Below are positions 26,889-36,485 of a DNA stretch of 64,000 nt, piece after piece (position 1 is the stretch's first letter; every line of letters starts with the position of its first letter). The position numbers and the translations under genes are program-made. Source of the stretch: Peribacillus butanolivorans. Its GTDB lineage: Bacteria; Bacillota; Bacilli; Bacillales; DSM-1321. Location of the stretch: assembly GCF_001273755.1 (NCBI RefSeq), contig NZ_LGYA01000001.1:288001-352000 (forward strand), in the 5' to 3' direction. Below the pieces are notes generated by a model, which was not told the origin of the DNA, ran no database searches, and was given only the letters and a program-made list of their open reading frames with translations.

Positions 26889-28448
26889 ATGTCAGTAACG
26901 ATTAAAAATATCTTTGATCAGACGGTTCAAAAATTCCCCATTAAAGAAGCTATCTACGACGTGAGAAGAAATATCCGCTATACCTACATTCAATGGAATG
27001 AGCAGGTGAATAGGTTGGCGGCGGCTCTCCAAGCAGAAGGTGTCCAAAAAGGGGACCGGGTCTCTACCTATCTTTATAATAATGAAGAACTTGCCACCGC
27101 ATTTTTTGCCTGTGCAAAAATCGGTGCGGTCTTTAATCCAATCAACTTTCGCTTAATGGCAGAAGAGCTTGCATTCATCTTAAGTGATGCGGCGCCAAAG
27201 GTCGTTTTATTTGAAGGTGAATTGGAATCGACTGTGGCAGCTGTTGAAAAACGCTTCCCTGAAATAGCATTCTGGTATATTGATGAGAATGTGCCTCGCT
27301 ATGCCGAAGGATATCGCCAAAAAATGGTCAGTACATCTTCTAAGCCTATTGATGTGGACATTCACGAGAATGATGTCTATGCCATTATGTATACAAGCGG
27401 GACGACCGGACGACCAAAAGGAGTTATTCACCTTCATAAAGATATGGTCAAGCAGGCTGAGATTTTAGCAGAGGCGATGAAGTATGAAAGCAGTGATATT
27501 GGTTTGATTACCGCTCCAATGTTTCATTGTGCGGAATTGCACTGTTCATTTTTACCGCGCGTGCAGGTTGGTGCAACGAATGTAGTTCTTCATCAGTTCA
27601 ATCCTAAAAAGGTACTAGAACTGTTTGAATCCGAAGGGATTACCAAACTATTTGCGGCACCAACGATGTGGAATATGCTTATTCAGGAAAATCTAAATGA
27701 TTATAAATTTCAAAGTTTGAAGCTGGGATTATATGGAGCCGCTCCAATGGCGCCTACGCTTGTCCTTGCTTGTCAGGAAAAATTGGGCATTCAATTTATC
27801 CAGGCATATGGAATGACGGAAATGGGTCCGGCCATCACTCTTCTATTAGAGGATGATCAAATAAGTAAAGCTGGTTCTGCCGGCCAAGCGTGCCGCGATC
27901 ATGAAATCGTCATTGCCCGTCCAAATGACGAAGGCCCATCGGATCCTGATGATGTACTTGAACCCGGGGAAGTCGGGGAAATTCTTGTGAAAGGCCCTTG
28001 CATCATGAAAGGGTATTTTCAAAGAGATGGAGAGACAGAGAGAGCGCTTTACAGAGGCTGGTACCATTCCGGGGATATAGGTTTCCTTGATGAAGATGGA
28101 TATTTGTGGGTCAAAGATCGTGTGGATGACATGATTATCTCTGGTGGCGAAAATGTGTATCCACGTGAAGTGGAAGACACACTTTATGAGCATCAAGGAG
28201 TTCTCGACTGTGCAGTACTTGGTCAGCCTGATGATAAATGGGGAGAAACGGTAACGGCCTTTGTAGTAGCTAAAGATCCGTTATTGACGGAAAGTGATTT
28301 AGAAGACTGGTGTAAGAACAGCGATACACTTGCTAACTATAAACGTCCAAGAAGATATATCTTCTGTAAAGAGTTACCTCGAAACGCAAGTGGGAAAATT
28401 CAAAAATTCATGCTCCGTAAACAGTTGGAAGAAACTGTGGCTGAATAA
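26889..28448 (+). CDS. Acyl-CoA synthetase (AMP-forming)
   Basis: This 519-aa member of the adenylate-forming family shows the P-loop YTSGTTGRPKG, then AYGMTEMGP. The hinge region is GWYHSGDIGFLDEDGYLWVKDR, followed by DDMIISGGENVYP. The C-terminal catalytic Lys is in NASGKIQKFMLRK. It activates a carboxylic acid to its CoA thioester and so feeds the preceding dehydrogenase and thiolase. Chain-length preference cannot be read. ATG follows GAGGAGG. A 130-base spacer with no obvious terminator separates it from the thiolase. Confidence 0.92.
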   Translation: MSVTIKNIFDQTVQKFPIKEAIYDVRRNIRYTYIQWNEQVNRLAAALQAEGVQKGDRVSTYLYNNEELATAFFACAKIGAVFNPINFRLMAEELAFILSDAAPKVVLFEGELESTVAAVEKRFPEIAFWYIDENVPRYAEGYRQKMVSTSSKPIDVDIHENDVYAIMYTSGTTGRPKGVIHLHKDMVKQAEILAEAMKYESSDIGLITAPMFHCAELHCSFLPRVQVGATNVVLHQFNPKKVLELFESEGITKLFAAPTMWNMLIQENLNDYKFQSLKLGLYGAAPMAPTLVLACQEKLGIQFIQAYGMTEMGPAITLLLEDDQISKAGSAGQACRDHEIVIARPNDEGPSDPDDVLEPGEVGEILVKGPCIMKGYFQRDGETERALYRGWYHSGDIGFLDEDGYLWVKDRVDDMIISGGENVYPREVEDTLYEHQGVLDCAVLGQPDDKWGETVTAFVVAKDPLLTESDLEDWCKNSDTLANYKRPRRYIFCKELPRNASGKIQKFMLRKQLEETVAE

Positions 28449-28577
28449 CAAAAGGTGGGGAAACCTCCTTTGTTTTAAGCAGAATGGATTTTTTAGTTGA
28501 GTTAGTAAAATGAAAATAAATAATCCAATCAAATCATCATTTTAGGGTAGTGTTTTTTTATGTAAGAAAAAGAAAAG

Positions 28578-28746
28578 TTATCCACAAATGAAATGCAGTT
28601 GAATCAATGAGCTCATAGTGTTATCCACACTATCCACATAGTTATCCAGAAATTACATTATTTAGATGTTCATACCGCAAGACAAAATACTATTATATGT
28701 CAGTATTTTCAGAAAATATCCACAATATACACAGGGGTGTGGATAA
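28578..28746. promoter_or_regulatory. Cluster of DnaA boxes
   Basis: Three perfect DnaA nonamers occur in 169 bases: TTATCCACA at 28578-28586 and 28621-28629, and its complement TGTGGATAA at 28738-28746. One-mismatch copies are CTATCCACA (28630-28638), TTATCCAGA (28642-28650) and ATATCCACA (28716-28724). A weaker ATATACACA is at 28725-28733. The region is AT-rich and non-coding, between the acyl-CoA synthetase and yfhD. A hairpin (GGGGCTG / CAGCCCC) follows at 28767-28793. B. subtilis has several such clusters away from oriC that titrate DnaA. Confidence 0.8.
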
Positions 28747-28803
28747 GACGGTGTCAGTAAGTTAATTTAAGGGGCTGACTAACAGCCCCCTAAGTTGTAA
28801 AAG

Positions 28804-28980
28804 TTATAATTTGCGGTTATGGGCACGGCGATTAGCCGCATTGGATCGCGCTTGTGCTTCAATATCTTGTTGGTCAGCCAGTTCTGAAGAATATTCGACA
28901 TCAAGTCCGTCACTTTTTAGGTTTTTAGGAACTTGTGGAAGTTTTTGAGCGTTATTGTCTCGATTATTATTGCGTCCCAT
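28804..28980 (-). CDS. yfhD: YfhD family protein
   Basis: This 58-aa protein begins MGRNNNRDNNAQKLPQ, contains GLDVEYSSELADQQDIEAQAR and ends AANRRAHNRKL. It matches the short YfhD family found in Bacillus directly upstream of yfhE/yfhF. Start ATG at 28980 follows AAGGGGGCG. It is small, basic and soluble with no known biochemical role. Gene order with yfhE, yfhF and recX supports the assignment. Confidence 0.85.
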   Translation of the reverse strand: MGRNNNRDNNAQKLPQVPKNLKSDGLDVEYSSELADQQDIEAQARSNAANRRAHNRKL

Positions 28981-29005
28981 ATCAGCGCCCCCTTAGAGTA
29001 AAGAA

Positions 29006-29053
29006 ATAAATAAGCTAGCGATGATTTTCTTAATCAATCGCTAGCTTATTTTG
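29006..29053 (-). terminator. Terminator between yfhE and yfhD
   Basis: AATAAGCTAGCGAT pairs with ATCGCTAGCTTATT around a small loop, with T-rich flanks on both strands. Confidence 0.7.
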
Positions 29054-29095
29054 TGCTGAATGGTAGATCAAAATGTACGGAAAAATACTCCAAAC

Positions 29096-29218
29096 TTAAC
29101 GGCGAGATTTCTTCACGTTAAATCCGCCTGCTCGGTCTGCATTTTTAAATTCTCGAGAATAATGAATTGCTTGCGTGCTCGTTAAGGTACTTTTTTCTTT
29201 TTCCTGTTTTTTGGGCAA
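29096..29218 (-). CDS. yfhE: YfhE family protein
   Basis: This 40-aa protein starts from TTG at 29218, with GGAG nine bases upstream. It reads MPKKQEKEKSTLTSTQAIHY, then SREFKNADRAGGF and a basic end KKSRR. The (R)EFKxADRAGG segment is the hallmark of the YfhE family. It lies between yfhD and yfhF as in B. subtilis. Function is unknown. Confidence 0.75.
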   Translation of the reverse strand: MPKKQEKEKSTLTSTQAIHYSREFKNADRAGGFNVKKSRR

Positions 29219-29271
29219 TTAGATCATCTCCATTTCACTTGATATCCCTATTTTTTCCTAAAAAGTTTCAT

Positions 29272-30192
29272 TCATACATGAGAATTTTCTTTTAAGATAT
29301 TGTGTAAAGCCGTATTAAGGGTTGGAAAAGTGAACGTGAATTCTTCCTCTGCAAGTTTATTAGGAAGGACTTTTTGGCCTTCTAGCACAAGTATGCTCAT
29401 TTCACCGAGCATGGTTTTTAGCATGAAGGGAGGAACAGGTAACCAATGAGGCCGGTGCATGATAGTACCAATTTCTTTTCCGAATTTATCCATTTGAACC
29501 GGATTAGGTGCTGTGAAATTGACAGGACCTTGAATGTGTTGATTGTTCATACAAAAAACAATTGCACGGGCGACGTCGTAAATATGAATCCAGGAAAGCC
29601 ACTGACTTCCTTTGCCCATTTTTCCTCCGCCGAAAAGTTTATAAGGAAGAACCATCATTGGCAGTGCACCATCTTTTTCCCCTAGAATCACACCAAACCT
29701 TGTAAGGACAACTCGCTTACTGTATGAGCGGGATTTGGTTGCTTCTTTTTCCCATAGCTTAACTGTACGAGCCAAGAAATCATCACCGATGGAATCAGAG
29801 GCTTCAGTAAAGGTCTCATGATCAGAGATACCATAAAAACCCACTGCACTTGCATTGATAATGACAGAAACTTTATCGGGAAGCTTAGAAAGGATCCGGT
29901 TCATTTCTTTGGAAGCTTCAACTCTGCTTTCGACAATCCGGCGTTTTCGTTCCGGGGTCCAACGCCCACTGTTTAAAGACTCACCGGCAAGGTTAACGAA
30001 CACATCAAGGCCTTCTAAATTTTGTTCAGGGCTTGAGTCTGGGGTCAGCCAGCCGATATATTGGAGATTTTCCCGTCTTTTATATTTGTCAGGATGACGT
30101 GTCAATATATATAAATCATGATTTTCTTTTAATAATTCATCGATAAGGGCTGTGCCGACAAAACCACTTCCACCAGCAATAGCTATTTTCAT
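29272..30192 (-). CDS. yfhF: TIGR01777 family NAD-dependent epimerase-like protein
   Basis: This 306-aa extended-SDR protein opens KIAIAGGSGFVGTALIDELL and has INASAVGFYG with NLAGESL, and GGGKMGKGSQWLSWIHIYD, which are typical of the TIGR01777 (YfhF) family. A C-terminal DUF1731-type segment closes it (MLGEMSILVLEGQKVLPNKL). Relatives are putative sugar-nucleotide epimerases with no proven substrate. Start is ATG at 30192 after AAAGGAAG. It is divergent from recX and shares its promoter region. Confidence 0.92.
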   Translation of the reverse strand: MKIAIAGGSGFVGTALIDELLKENHDLYILTRHPDKYKRRENLQYIGWLTPDSSPEQNLEGLDVFVNLAGESLNSGRWTPERKRRIVESRVEASKEMNRILSKLPDKVSVIINASAVGFYGISDHETFTEASDSIGDDFLARTVKLWEKEATKSRSYSKRVVLTRFGVILGEKDGALPMMVLPYKLFGGGKMGKGSQWLSWIHIYDVARAIVFCMNNQHIQGPVNFTAPNPVQMDKFGKEIGTIMHRPHWLPVPPFMLKTMLGEMSILVLEGQKVLPNKLAEEEFTFTFPTLNTALHNILKENSHV

Positions 30193-30319
30193 GAAAATCA
30201 CTTCCTTTTTCCTGTCTTTTATTCACTTTAACATGCCCTTGTTCTTTTTTCATTTTTAGACATGCTATATATAGAAAAGGTACTCGTAAAGGGGTAAAGT
30301 AGGGATGGGGGTGGATTTT

Positions 30320-31117
30320 ATGCCAAACATAACAAAAATAACAACCCAAAAAAAACGTAAAGATCGTTATAACATATTTGTTGATGAAAAATATGCGTTT
30401 AGTGTGGACGAAGAAGTTTTATTGAAATTTCACTTGAAAAAGGGTACTGCACTTGATGATCTGCTTCTGGCTGAAATACAATTCCATGATGAAATTCAAA
30501 AGGCATTTACGGATGCTCTTAATTATTTATCATACCGCATGCGTTCAGAATCGGAAATTCGTCTTTATTTAAAAAAGAAGGAAATAGAAGAACCGATTAT
30601 AAAGGAAGCGATACATAAGCTATACAGCTTTAACTATTTAGATGATCTTGAATTTTCCAAGGCTTACGTGCGGACCCATGTAAACGGAGGCAATAAAGGG
30701 CCTACTACCCTTAAGATGGAGCTGAAGGAAAAAGGAATACAAGAAAAGCTAGTTGTGGAGGCTTTGAAGGAATACCCCTATGATATTCAAATTGAGCATG
30801 CGAAAAAGCTTGCGGGAAAATCAGTGAAAAAAGAGAAAAACATCTCGGAACGAGCTTTAAGGCAGAAGCTTGAACAGACATTGACACGAAAGGGTTTTCC
30901 AAGAGATGTCATTCTCGAGGCACTTGAGGATGTGACGGTAGAAAAGGATGCAGATGAACAATGGGATTCGCTATGTCATCATGCAGAAAAGATGCAGCGC
31001 CGCTATAAAAACTATGAAGGCTTCGAATATGAACAAAAGATGAAGCAGGCATTATACCGAAAAGGTTTTCCAATAGAATTAATTGACCGATATCTATCCA
31101 ATTCAGACATGGAATAA
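30320..31117 (+). CDS. recX: Recombination regulator RecX
   Basis: This 265-aa protein begins MPNITKITTQKKRKDRYNIF and has three-helix RecX repeats (YRMRSESEIRLYLKKKEI, YNYLDDLEFSKAYV-like, RKGFPRDVILEAL, RKGFPIELIDRYL). RecX binds RecA filaments and modulates strand exchange during recombination and SOS response. The length equals the 264-aa B. subtilis protein. The ATG at 30320 has GGGGGTGGA upstream, better than the ATG at 30305. Confidence 0.93.
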   Translation: MPNITKITTQKKRKDRYNIFVDEKYAFSVDEEVLLKFHLKKGTALDDLLLAEIQFHDEIQKAFTDALNYLSYRMRSESEIRLYLKKKEIEEPIIKEAIHKLYSFNYLDDLEFSKAYVRTHVNGGNKGPTTLKMELKEKGIQEKLVVEALKEYPYDIQIEHAKKLAGKSVKKEKNISERALRQKLEQTLTRKGFPRDVILEALEDVTVEKDADEQWDSLCHHAEKMQRRYKNYEGFEYEQKMKQALYRKGFPIELIDRYLSNSDME

Positions 31118-31192
31118 GTACATCGATAGCCAAATCGCAAAATTTTGTTTAATATAGAAGTAAATTAATATTTAATTTAAGGAGCCATATAT

Positions 31193-31504
31193 ATGAGCGA
31201 CGTAAGATACAGCAAGTTGTCGGCCTATGAACTACAACAGGAAATTGCAGCGTTAACCGAAAAAGCGAGAAAAGCTGAGCAATTAGGGATGGTTAACGAA
31301 TTCTCGGTGTTGGAACGCAAAGTAACTATGGCCAAAGCCTATCTGTTAAATCCGGATGATTTTAAAAAAGGTGAAATTTATCAAATTGAAGGCGATCCGG
31401 GAGTCTATTTCAAAATTGATTATATGAATGGTGTATTCGCCTGGGGATACCGTTTGGGTGGAAGCGGGAAGGAAGAAGCACTGCCGATTTCTATGTTGAG
31501 ATAA
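31193..31504 (+). CDS. yfhH: YfhH family protein (DUF1811)
   Basis: This 103-aa soluble protein has YSKLSAYELQQEIAAL, then VLERKVTMAKAYLLNPDDFKKGE and a small beta-barrel-like C-terminus (YQIEGDPGVYFKIDYMNGVFAWG), as in YfhH of Bacillus. It follows recX with a gap of 75 bases, as in related genomes. ATG at 31193 follows AAGGAG. No function is established. Confidence 0.9.
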   Translation: MSDVRYSKLSAYELQQEIAALTEKARKAEQLGMVNEFSVLERKVTMAKAYLLNPDDFKKGEIYQIEGDPGVYFKIDYMNGVFAWGYRLGGSGKEEALPISMLR

Positions 31505-31552
31505 TTGAAGGAACCGGGAGGACCCGATTCCTTCTGAAGTGTTCTATTGTTT

Positions 31553-31693
31553 CTAATTCGATCGCTCGTTTGATGCTTTCATCCGTTCTTGAGGGTGTGT
31601 GTTAATGCTGCCATCGGCTCGCTTTGAAGCATATCTCGCCTTTGCACGAGGCTTACCTTGAATGTTGGGGAATCCTTTTTGTTTATTTCGCAA
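31553..31693 (-). CDS. sspK: Small acid-soluble spore protein K
   Basis: This 46-aa protein starts from TTG at 31693 after GGAGGAG. It reads [20 protein letters not shown], then [21 protein letters not shown], matching SspK of Bacillus spores (50 aa in B. subtilis). Minor SASPs are made in the forespore and sit in the spore core. Position between yfhH and yfhJ is the conserved one. A forespore-type -10 (CATACTA) lies about 50 bases upstream. Confidence 0.92.
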   Translation of the reverse strand: MRNKQKGFPNIQGKPRAKARYASKRADGSINTHPQERMKASNERSN

Positions 31694-31744
31694 GTTTTTC
31701 TCCTCCAAACATCAGAATTAAAAATAAGCGTTTCCGCTTACTAC

Positions 31745-31772
31745 TAGTATGGGTAAAGTACAGTAAAGTTCA
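31745..31772 (-). promoter_or_regulatory. Candidate sigma-G/F promoter of sspK
   Basis: On the minus strand TGAAC (31772-31768), 16 bases, then CATACTA (31751-31745). CATNNTA is the -10 of forespore sigma factors, which fits spore-specific expression of sspK. The -35 match is weak. Confidence 0.45.
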
Positions 31773-31805
31773 GTCTGTAAAAATATTGGCAATGAGGTGG
31801 TTCTA

Positions 31806-32072
31806 ATGAATGATTACCATGAAAGGTTAACCAAGATCCTGCTTGAGAAAAATGATCACATCACGTATGAGCAAGCTTTAACTTGGGTGGAATTATTATG
31901 GGAAGATTTCGAAGCGACCTATGCAAAAGCTGGGCATGAGTATGCTGGCGAAGAAATGACATCACGGGTTGTCCAGACCTGGATTGATAATTACGGTGAA
32001 CAATTCCACGAATTCATTGCGAAAAATCCTAAATATAAGCATTTATTAAATCAACAGAATCGACTGCATTAA
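31806..32072 (+). CDS. yfhJ: YfhJ family protein (WVELL)
   Basis: This 88-aa protein contains the family signature ALTWVELLWEDFEATYAKAG followed by YAGEEMTSRVVQTWIDNYG. It is soluble, helical and of unknown function. Start is the ATG at 31806 with GAGGTGG upstream. It is divergent from sspK, as in B. subtilis, and is closed by a strong terminator. Confidence 0.92.
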   Translation: MNDYHERLTKILLEKNDHITYEQALTWVELLWEDFEATYAKAGHEYAGEEMTSRVVQTWIDNYGEQFHEFIAKNPKYKHLLNQQNRLH

Positions 32073-32117
32073 AAAAGCTGATTCCAGCGGGTTTCCCCTG
32101 GAATCAGCCTTTTTTCA
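32072..32117. terminator. Bidirectional intrinsic terminator
   Basis: AAAAAAGCTGATTCCAG pairs with CTGGAATCAGCCTTTTTT. It separates convergent yfhJ and yfhP. Confidence 0.92.
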
Positions 32118-32129
32118 ATCTGCTTAGAC

Positions 32130-33107
32130 CTACAAAATAATATTCAATTTCTTCTGCAGTTTCGCTTCACTAAAGATCCAACCGGTATACGAATTCAAGA
32201 TATTTAGGTCGCTGTCTAAATGGACGACAGCTACAAAGGGGTAATACCCATTGCTTCGGTATCTTAAATCAATAAAACGGACTTCGTAATAGTCCTTAAT
32301 TTGTTCGATTTCAAAGCGGTAAACAGGGGAAAAAGACAGAAAGGCAGCCAAATTGATATCAAGCTTGGCGGCTTCGAGAATTTTACTTTCAGGCAATGGA
32401 ATTCGATCAAATGTATCAAGAATCGTCACATAACCATTATCAGCTCTCGCTACATAATAATGCTTTTCGGTAATCACGGCTATTTTCCAGCGATGAAAAC
32501 GCATGGTCGGTGATAAAATAATTTTTCTTGCTCCCGGAATTTGCTGCTTAACAGCTCTTTTAATGAAAGCCTGTTCCCTGAACCTAGAGATATAATAGAT
32601 CACGAGTATCCCGTAAATGGAGAGAAATAAATAGCCGGGAGGAAATCCATACCCCCACAATATCAAGCCGGCAACATGGATTCCAAAAATGAACGGGTCA
32701 AATGTATTGATGACCCCTAGAGCTACCCAATTGGAAGAAATAGGCCTTAGCGCCTGTGTTCCATAGGCATTAAAGATATCGACAAAAACATGAAGAAATA
32801 CGGCTAAAAAGGTCCAAAGCCAAAGATGAAGGTAATTTGCTTCAGGTATGAAGGCGAAAAGTGCGCCGCTGATAATCAAGGGCCAAAGTAATACAGCGGG
32901 AATCGAATGTGTAATTCCACGGTGATTTCGTATATATACAGCGTTATTTCGTAATTTTAAAACGGTGTCAATGTCAGGAGCTTGTGATCCTAATATCGTA
33001 CCTGCAATGACTGCACTTGCAGTAACTGGACTTTGCGCAATAACAGGATCTAATGTGGCAAGTCCTCCAAGAGCAATTCCCATGACAAAGTGAGTACCTG
33101 TATCCAA
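32130..33107 (-). CDS. yfhP: Membrane-bound metal-dependent hydrolase YfhP
   Basis: This 325-aa protein belongs to the DUF457/YdjM-like membrane hydrolase family. It begins MDTGTHFVMGIALGG and has metal-ligand-type residues in GSQAPDIDTVLK, HRGITHSIPA and HVFVDIFNAYGTQA. Four to five membrane helices lie in the first 190 residues, and a soluble C-terminal domain follows. In B. subtilis the homologue lies beside yfhQ (mutY) exactly as here. Substrate is unknown. It is divergent from mutY. Confidence 0.9.
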   Translation of the reverse strand: MDTGTHFVMGIALGGLATLDPVIAQSPVTASAVIAGTILGSQAPDIDTVLKLRNNAVYIRNHRGITHSIPAVLLWPLIISGALFAFIPEANYLHLWLWTFLAVFLHVFVDIFNAYGTQALRPISSNWVALGVINTFDPFIFGIHVAGLILWGYGFPPGYLFLSIYGILVIYYISRFREQAFIKRAVKQQIPGARKIILSPTMRFHRWKIAVITEKHYYVARADNGYVTILDTFDRIPLPESKILEAAKLDINLAAFLSFSPVYRFEIEQIKDYYEVRFIDLRYRSNGYYPFVAVVHLDSDLNILNSYTGWIFSEAKLQKKLNIIL

Positions 33108-33311
33108 AAGTCTAACCTCCCTGCCACAATTTGAAAAAAAGATCTTCCTTAATCATACCGTATTTATATATTATCCATCAAATGAATATATTTTTGACTT
33201 ATTTTTGTGAACTATTACAATAAAATAAATATGAACGATATAAAAAAAAAGAATGCCTACTATATGTATTCCCATTTTTAATAAAAGTGTAACATCTTTG
33301 GAGGAACTGAA

Positions 33312-34430
33312 GTGAAAGAAATAAATATCCCAACAATAGAAAAAATAAATATCGAGGCGTTTCAAAAAGATTTAGTTTCCTGGTTTCTCGAAGAACAAAG
33401 AGAATTGCCATGGAGGGAAAATAAGGATCCATACCGTGTTTGGGTTTCAGAAATTATGCTTCAGCAAACGCGAGTGGATACAGTCATTCCTTATTTTAAC
33501 CGGTTTATAGACTGGTTTCCGACACTTGAGGATTTTGCCAATGCCGATGAAGAAAAAATATTAAAAGCATGGGAAGGGCTCGGTTACTATTCGCGGGTCA
33601 GGAACCTGCATAGTGCTGTTCAAGAGGTAAAGGCGTCATATAATGGTGTTGTACCAGATAGTCCCGAGGAAATTTCTAAGTTAAAAGGTGTTGGTCCTTA
33701 TACAGCTGGAGCGATTCTGAGCATAGCTTATGGCAAGCCTGAACCTGCAGTGGATGGAAACGTCATGCGTGTGCTATCAAGGATATTAATGATTTATGAA
33801 GACATTGCTAAGCCAAAGACGCGAAAAACATTTGAAGCCGCGGTTCGTAAGCTGATTGATCACAACCATACATCTGCTTTCAATCAGGCCTTAATGGAAC
33901 TGGGGGCTTTAATCTGCACACCTGGTAAGCCTGCCTGTCTGCTGTGCCCGGTTCAAAGTCACTGTCTTGCCTTTGAGGCAGGGGTTCAGTCAGAACTGCC
34001 GGTGAAAATCCAAAAGAAAAAAACGCGTGATGTACCAATTGTGGCTGTGCTATTAACGAATGAAAAAGGTGAATTTTTAATTCACAAGCGAGCATCTGAA
34101 GGATTGCTAGCAAACCTTTGGGAATATCCAAACTTCGAAAACCGTACATCCCTTCAGCATAAACGGGAATTCTTTGAAAGTCGATTTCAAGAAATGTACG
34201 GTGTAAAACCGGAGATTACAGATCCGCTTGTGAAAATTGAACATGTTTTTTCACACCTTGTCTGGAAAGTCGATACGTATACCGGGACAGTCAAAGAAAA
34301 AATTAGTGAAGCGACGTTAATAGAGAATCAGCTGAAGTGGGTGAGTAAAACGGAGATGGAGGAGTTCGCGTTTCCGGTTTCACACCAAAAAATGATGAAG
34401 GCCTATAACGATAAAGAGGGTATCAATTAA
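33312..34430 (+). CDS. mutY: A/G-specific adenine glycosylase MutY
   Basis: This 372-aa DNA repair enzyme removes adenine mispaired with 8-oxoguanine. The catalytic Glu is in WVSEIMLQQTRVDTV. The helix-hairpin-helix reads LKGVGPYTAGAI with the Asp of AVDGNVMRV. The 4Fe-4S cluster ligands are C-X6-C-X2-C-X5-C (CTPGKPACLLCPVQSHC). A NUDIX-like C-terminal domain that recognises 8-oxoG spans residues 230-360. Start is GTG at 33312 after GGAGGAAC. The equivalent B. subtilis gene is yfhQ. Confidence 0.95.
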   Translation: MKEINIPTIEKINIEAFQKDLVSWFLEEQRELPWRENKDPYRVWVSEIMLQQTRVDTVIPYFNRFIDWFPTLEDFANADEEKILKAWEGLGYYSRVRNLHSAVQEVKASYNGVVPDSPEEISKLKGVGPYTAGAILSIAYGKPEPAVDGNVMRVLSRILMIYEDIAKPKTRKTFEAAVRKLIDHNHTSAFNQALMELGALICTPGKPACLLCPVQSHCLAFEAGVQSELPVKIQKKKTRDVPIVAVLLTNEKGEFLIHKRASEGLLANLWEYPNFENRTSLQHKREFFESRFQEMYGVKPEITDPLVKIEHVFSHLVWKVDTYTGTVKEKISEATLIENQLKWVSKTEMEEFAFPVSHQKMMKAYNDKEGIN

Positions 34431-34546
34431 GTTATCGTTTTTTTAATACCCTCCATACAACCAATTTAAATAGAAAAAGCAGTGTGTTCCGGATAAGATA
34501 GTACATTGTTTTTATGGTAATATAAGGATATGGAGGGGGCATATAA

Positions 34547-34810
34547 ATGAAGGTAGTTTTTCAAGCATTTATTGGTTCAATAATTCTTCATGTGTTTTAT
34601 TTTGTTAGTACGATGATAGTCGGATCTATAAAAACAAGCCAATATAAACCAGGAATTGAAAACGCATGGGGTCAAGTGGAGACACTTCAAAATGAAGTAG
34701 TCTTTGGTAAAGTTATTTCCCCTTCTGTTTACTTGTTATCCCTTGTAGGCGTAGCTCTGATATGCGGAATTATTATATTTTCCTATAAAAAAATCTTTAC
34801 GGAGAGATAG
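34547..34810 (+). CDS. Small two-helix membrane protein
   Basis: This 87-aa protein has hydrophobic segments at residues 4-25 and 60-78 joined by a polar extracytoplasmic loop (IKTSQYKPGIENAWGQVETL). ATG at 34547 follows GGAGGGGG. I do not recognise a family with a known role. It lies between mutY and yfhS, is transcribed as a single gene and is followed by a terminator. Confidence 0.7.
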   Translation: MKVVFQAFIGSIILHVFYFVSTMIVGSIKTSQYKPGIENAWGQVETLQNEVVFGKVISPSVYLLSLVGVALICGIIIFSYKKIFTER

Positions 34811-34859
34811 CTCAATAAATATGAAAAGCCAGCAATGGTTCCTCTCAATAGTTTATACT

Positions 34860-34898
34860 CAAAAAGAGGCTATCCGCTAAGATACCCTCTTCTTTTTC
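34860..34898. terminator. Bidirectional intrinsic terminator
   Basis: AAAAAGAGG.TATC pairs with GATA.CCTCTT and is followed by CTTTTT. It is shared by the converging small membrane gene and yfhS. Confidence 0.75.
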
Positions 34899-34926
34899 GC
34901 TCAATTTTCAATTGTATCAAGTTAAA

Positions 34927-35151
34927 TTAATCGTAGCTTGTTTCTGTTCCATGGGTGTAATTGGCTTCTTGTCTGTTAATTCCGCCTCTATTTTCAATTT
35001 CTTTGACGATTTCGGTATGGATACTCTGTCCTTCTTGGTTTAAATAAGGTACCATTTGTTGAAGGGAGTGATGAAAATAGGCAAGTTCACTATTTTCCCA
35101 ATCCGATTTTTTCATCATCGACAACTCTGTCATATCACGTCCAACATACAT
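34927..35151 (-). CDS. yfhS: YfhS family protein
   Basis: This 74-aa protein reads MYVGRDMTELSMMKKSDW, ELAYFHHSLQQMVPYLN and ends NYTHGTETSYD, closely matching YfhS (74 aa in B. subtilis). The ATG at 35151 is preferred over a GTG at 35163, since AAAGGAG sits nine bases before it. It is soluble, of unknown function, and divergent from fabL as in B. subtilis. Confidence 0.88.
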   Translation of the reverse strand: MYVGRDMTELSMMKKSDWENSELAYFHHSLQQMVPYLNQEGQSIHTEIVKEIENRGGINRQEANYTHGTETSYD

Positions 35152-35160
35152 AAAAAGTAA

Positions 35161-35961
<801 letters not shown>

Positions 35962-36043
35962 TATAACTGGTAAAATTTAAATGTTTTTAGCCGGATAACA
36001 CTCCATGATATTGGTTATCTTATTATTTGTGGAGGTGATATTA

Positions 36044-36316
36044 ATGGCTAACAACAATAAATCACAAGCAGGTACAAACGCACAACAAGTGAGACAACAA
36101 AATGCGCAATCTCAGCAAGGTCAAGGTCAAGGCCAATACGGTACTGAGTTTGCAAGTGAAACAAACGTTCAACAAGTGAAACAACAAAATGCGCAATCTC
36201 AGCAAAATAAAGGCCAAGCTCAAGGTCAATTCGGTACTGAGTTTGCAAGTGAAACAAATGTTCAAGAAGTGAAAAAACAAAACCAAAAATCTCAAAGCAA
36301 TAAAAGCCAAGGCTAA
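36044..36316 (+). CDS. sspE: Gamma-type small acid-soluble spore protein
   Basis: This 90-aa Gln/Asn-rich protein contains two near-copies of a 35-residue unit ([20 protein letters not shown] and [20 protein letters not shown]). Each has the GPR-protease cleavage-site type EFASETN. It is the major gamma SASP, stored in the spore core as an amino-acid reserve for germination and not bound to DNA. ATG at 36044 follows GGAGGTGAT. It lies between fabL and ygaB as in B. subtilis. Confidence 0.95.
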   Translation: MANNNKSQAGTNAQQVRQQNAQSQQGQGQGQYGTEFASETNVQQVKQQNAQSQQNKGQAQGQFGTEFASETNVQEVKKQNQKSQSNKSQG

Positions 36317-36324
36317 TTGCTGAT

Positions 36325-36368
36325 ACGAAAAGGCATCCTTCTTTTGAAGGGTGTCTTTTTATTTTTTT
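36325..36368 (+). terminator. Intrinsic terminator of the gamma-SASP gene
   Basis: AAAAGGCATCCTTC pairs with GAAGGGTGTCTTTTT and is followed by a T-rich tail. Confidence 0.88.
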
Positions 36369-36485
36369 CCCTTCTTTTGTATTCGACAAATGTTTCTTTA
36401 CGTTTACATTTTATGTCAAAGGAGATATCAGATAAAAATAGAATATACATACTATAGAAAAAATACAGATTAGGATGGTGCAATC

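Noticed and set aside
36048..36389. Leu/Phe-rich minus-strand frames opposite the gamma-SASP gene
   Set aside because: Artefact of complementing Gln/Asn-rich repeat codons.
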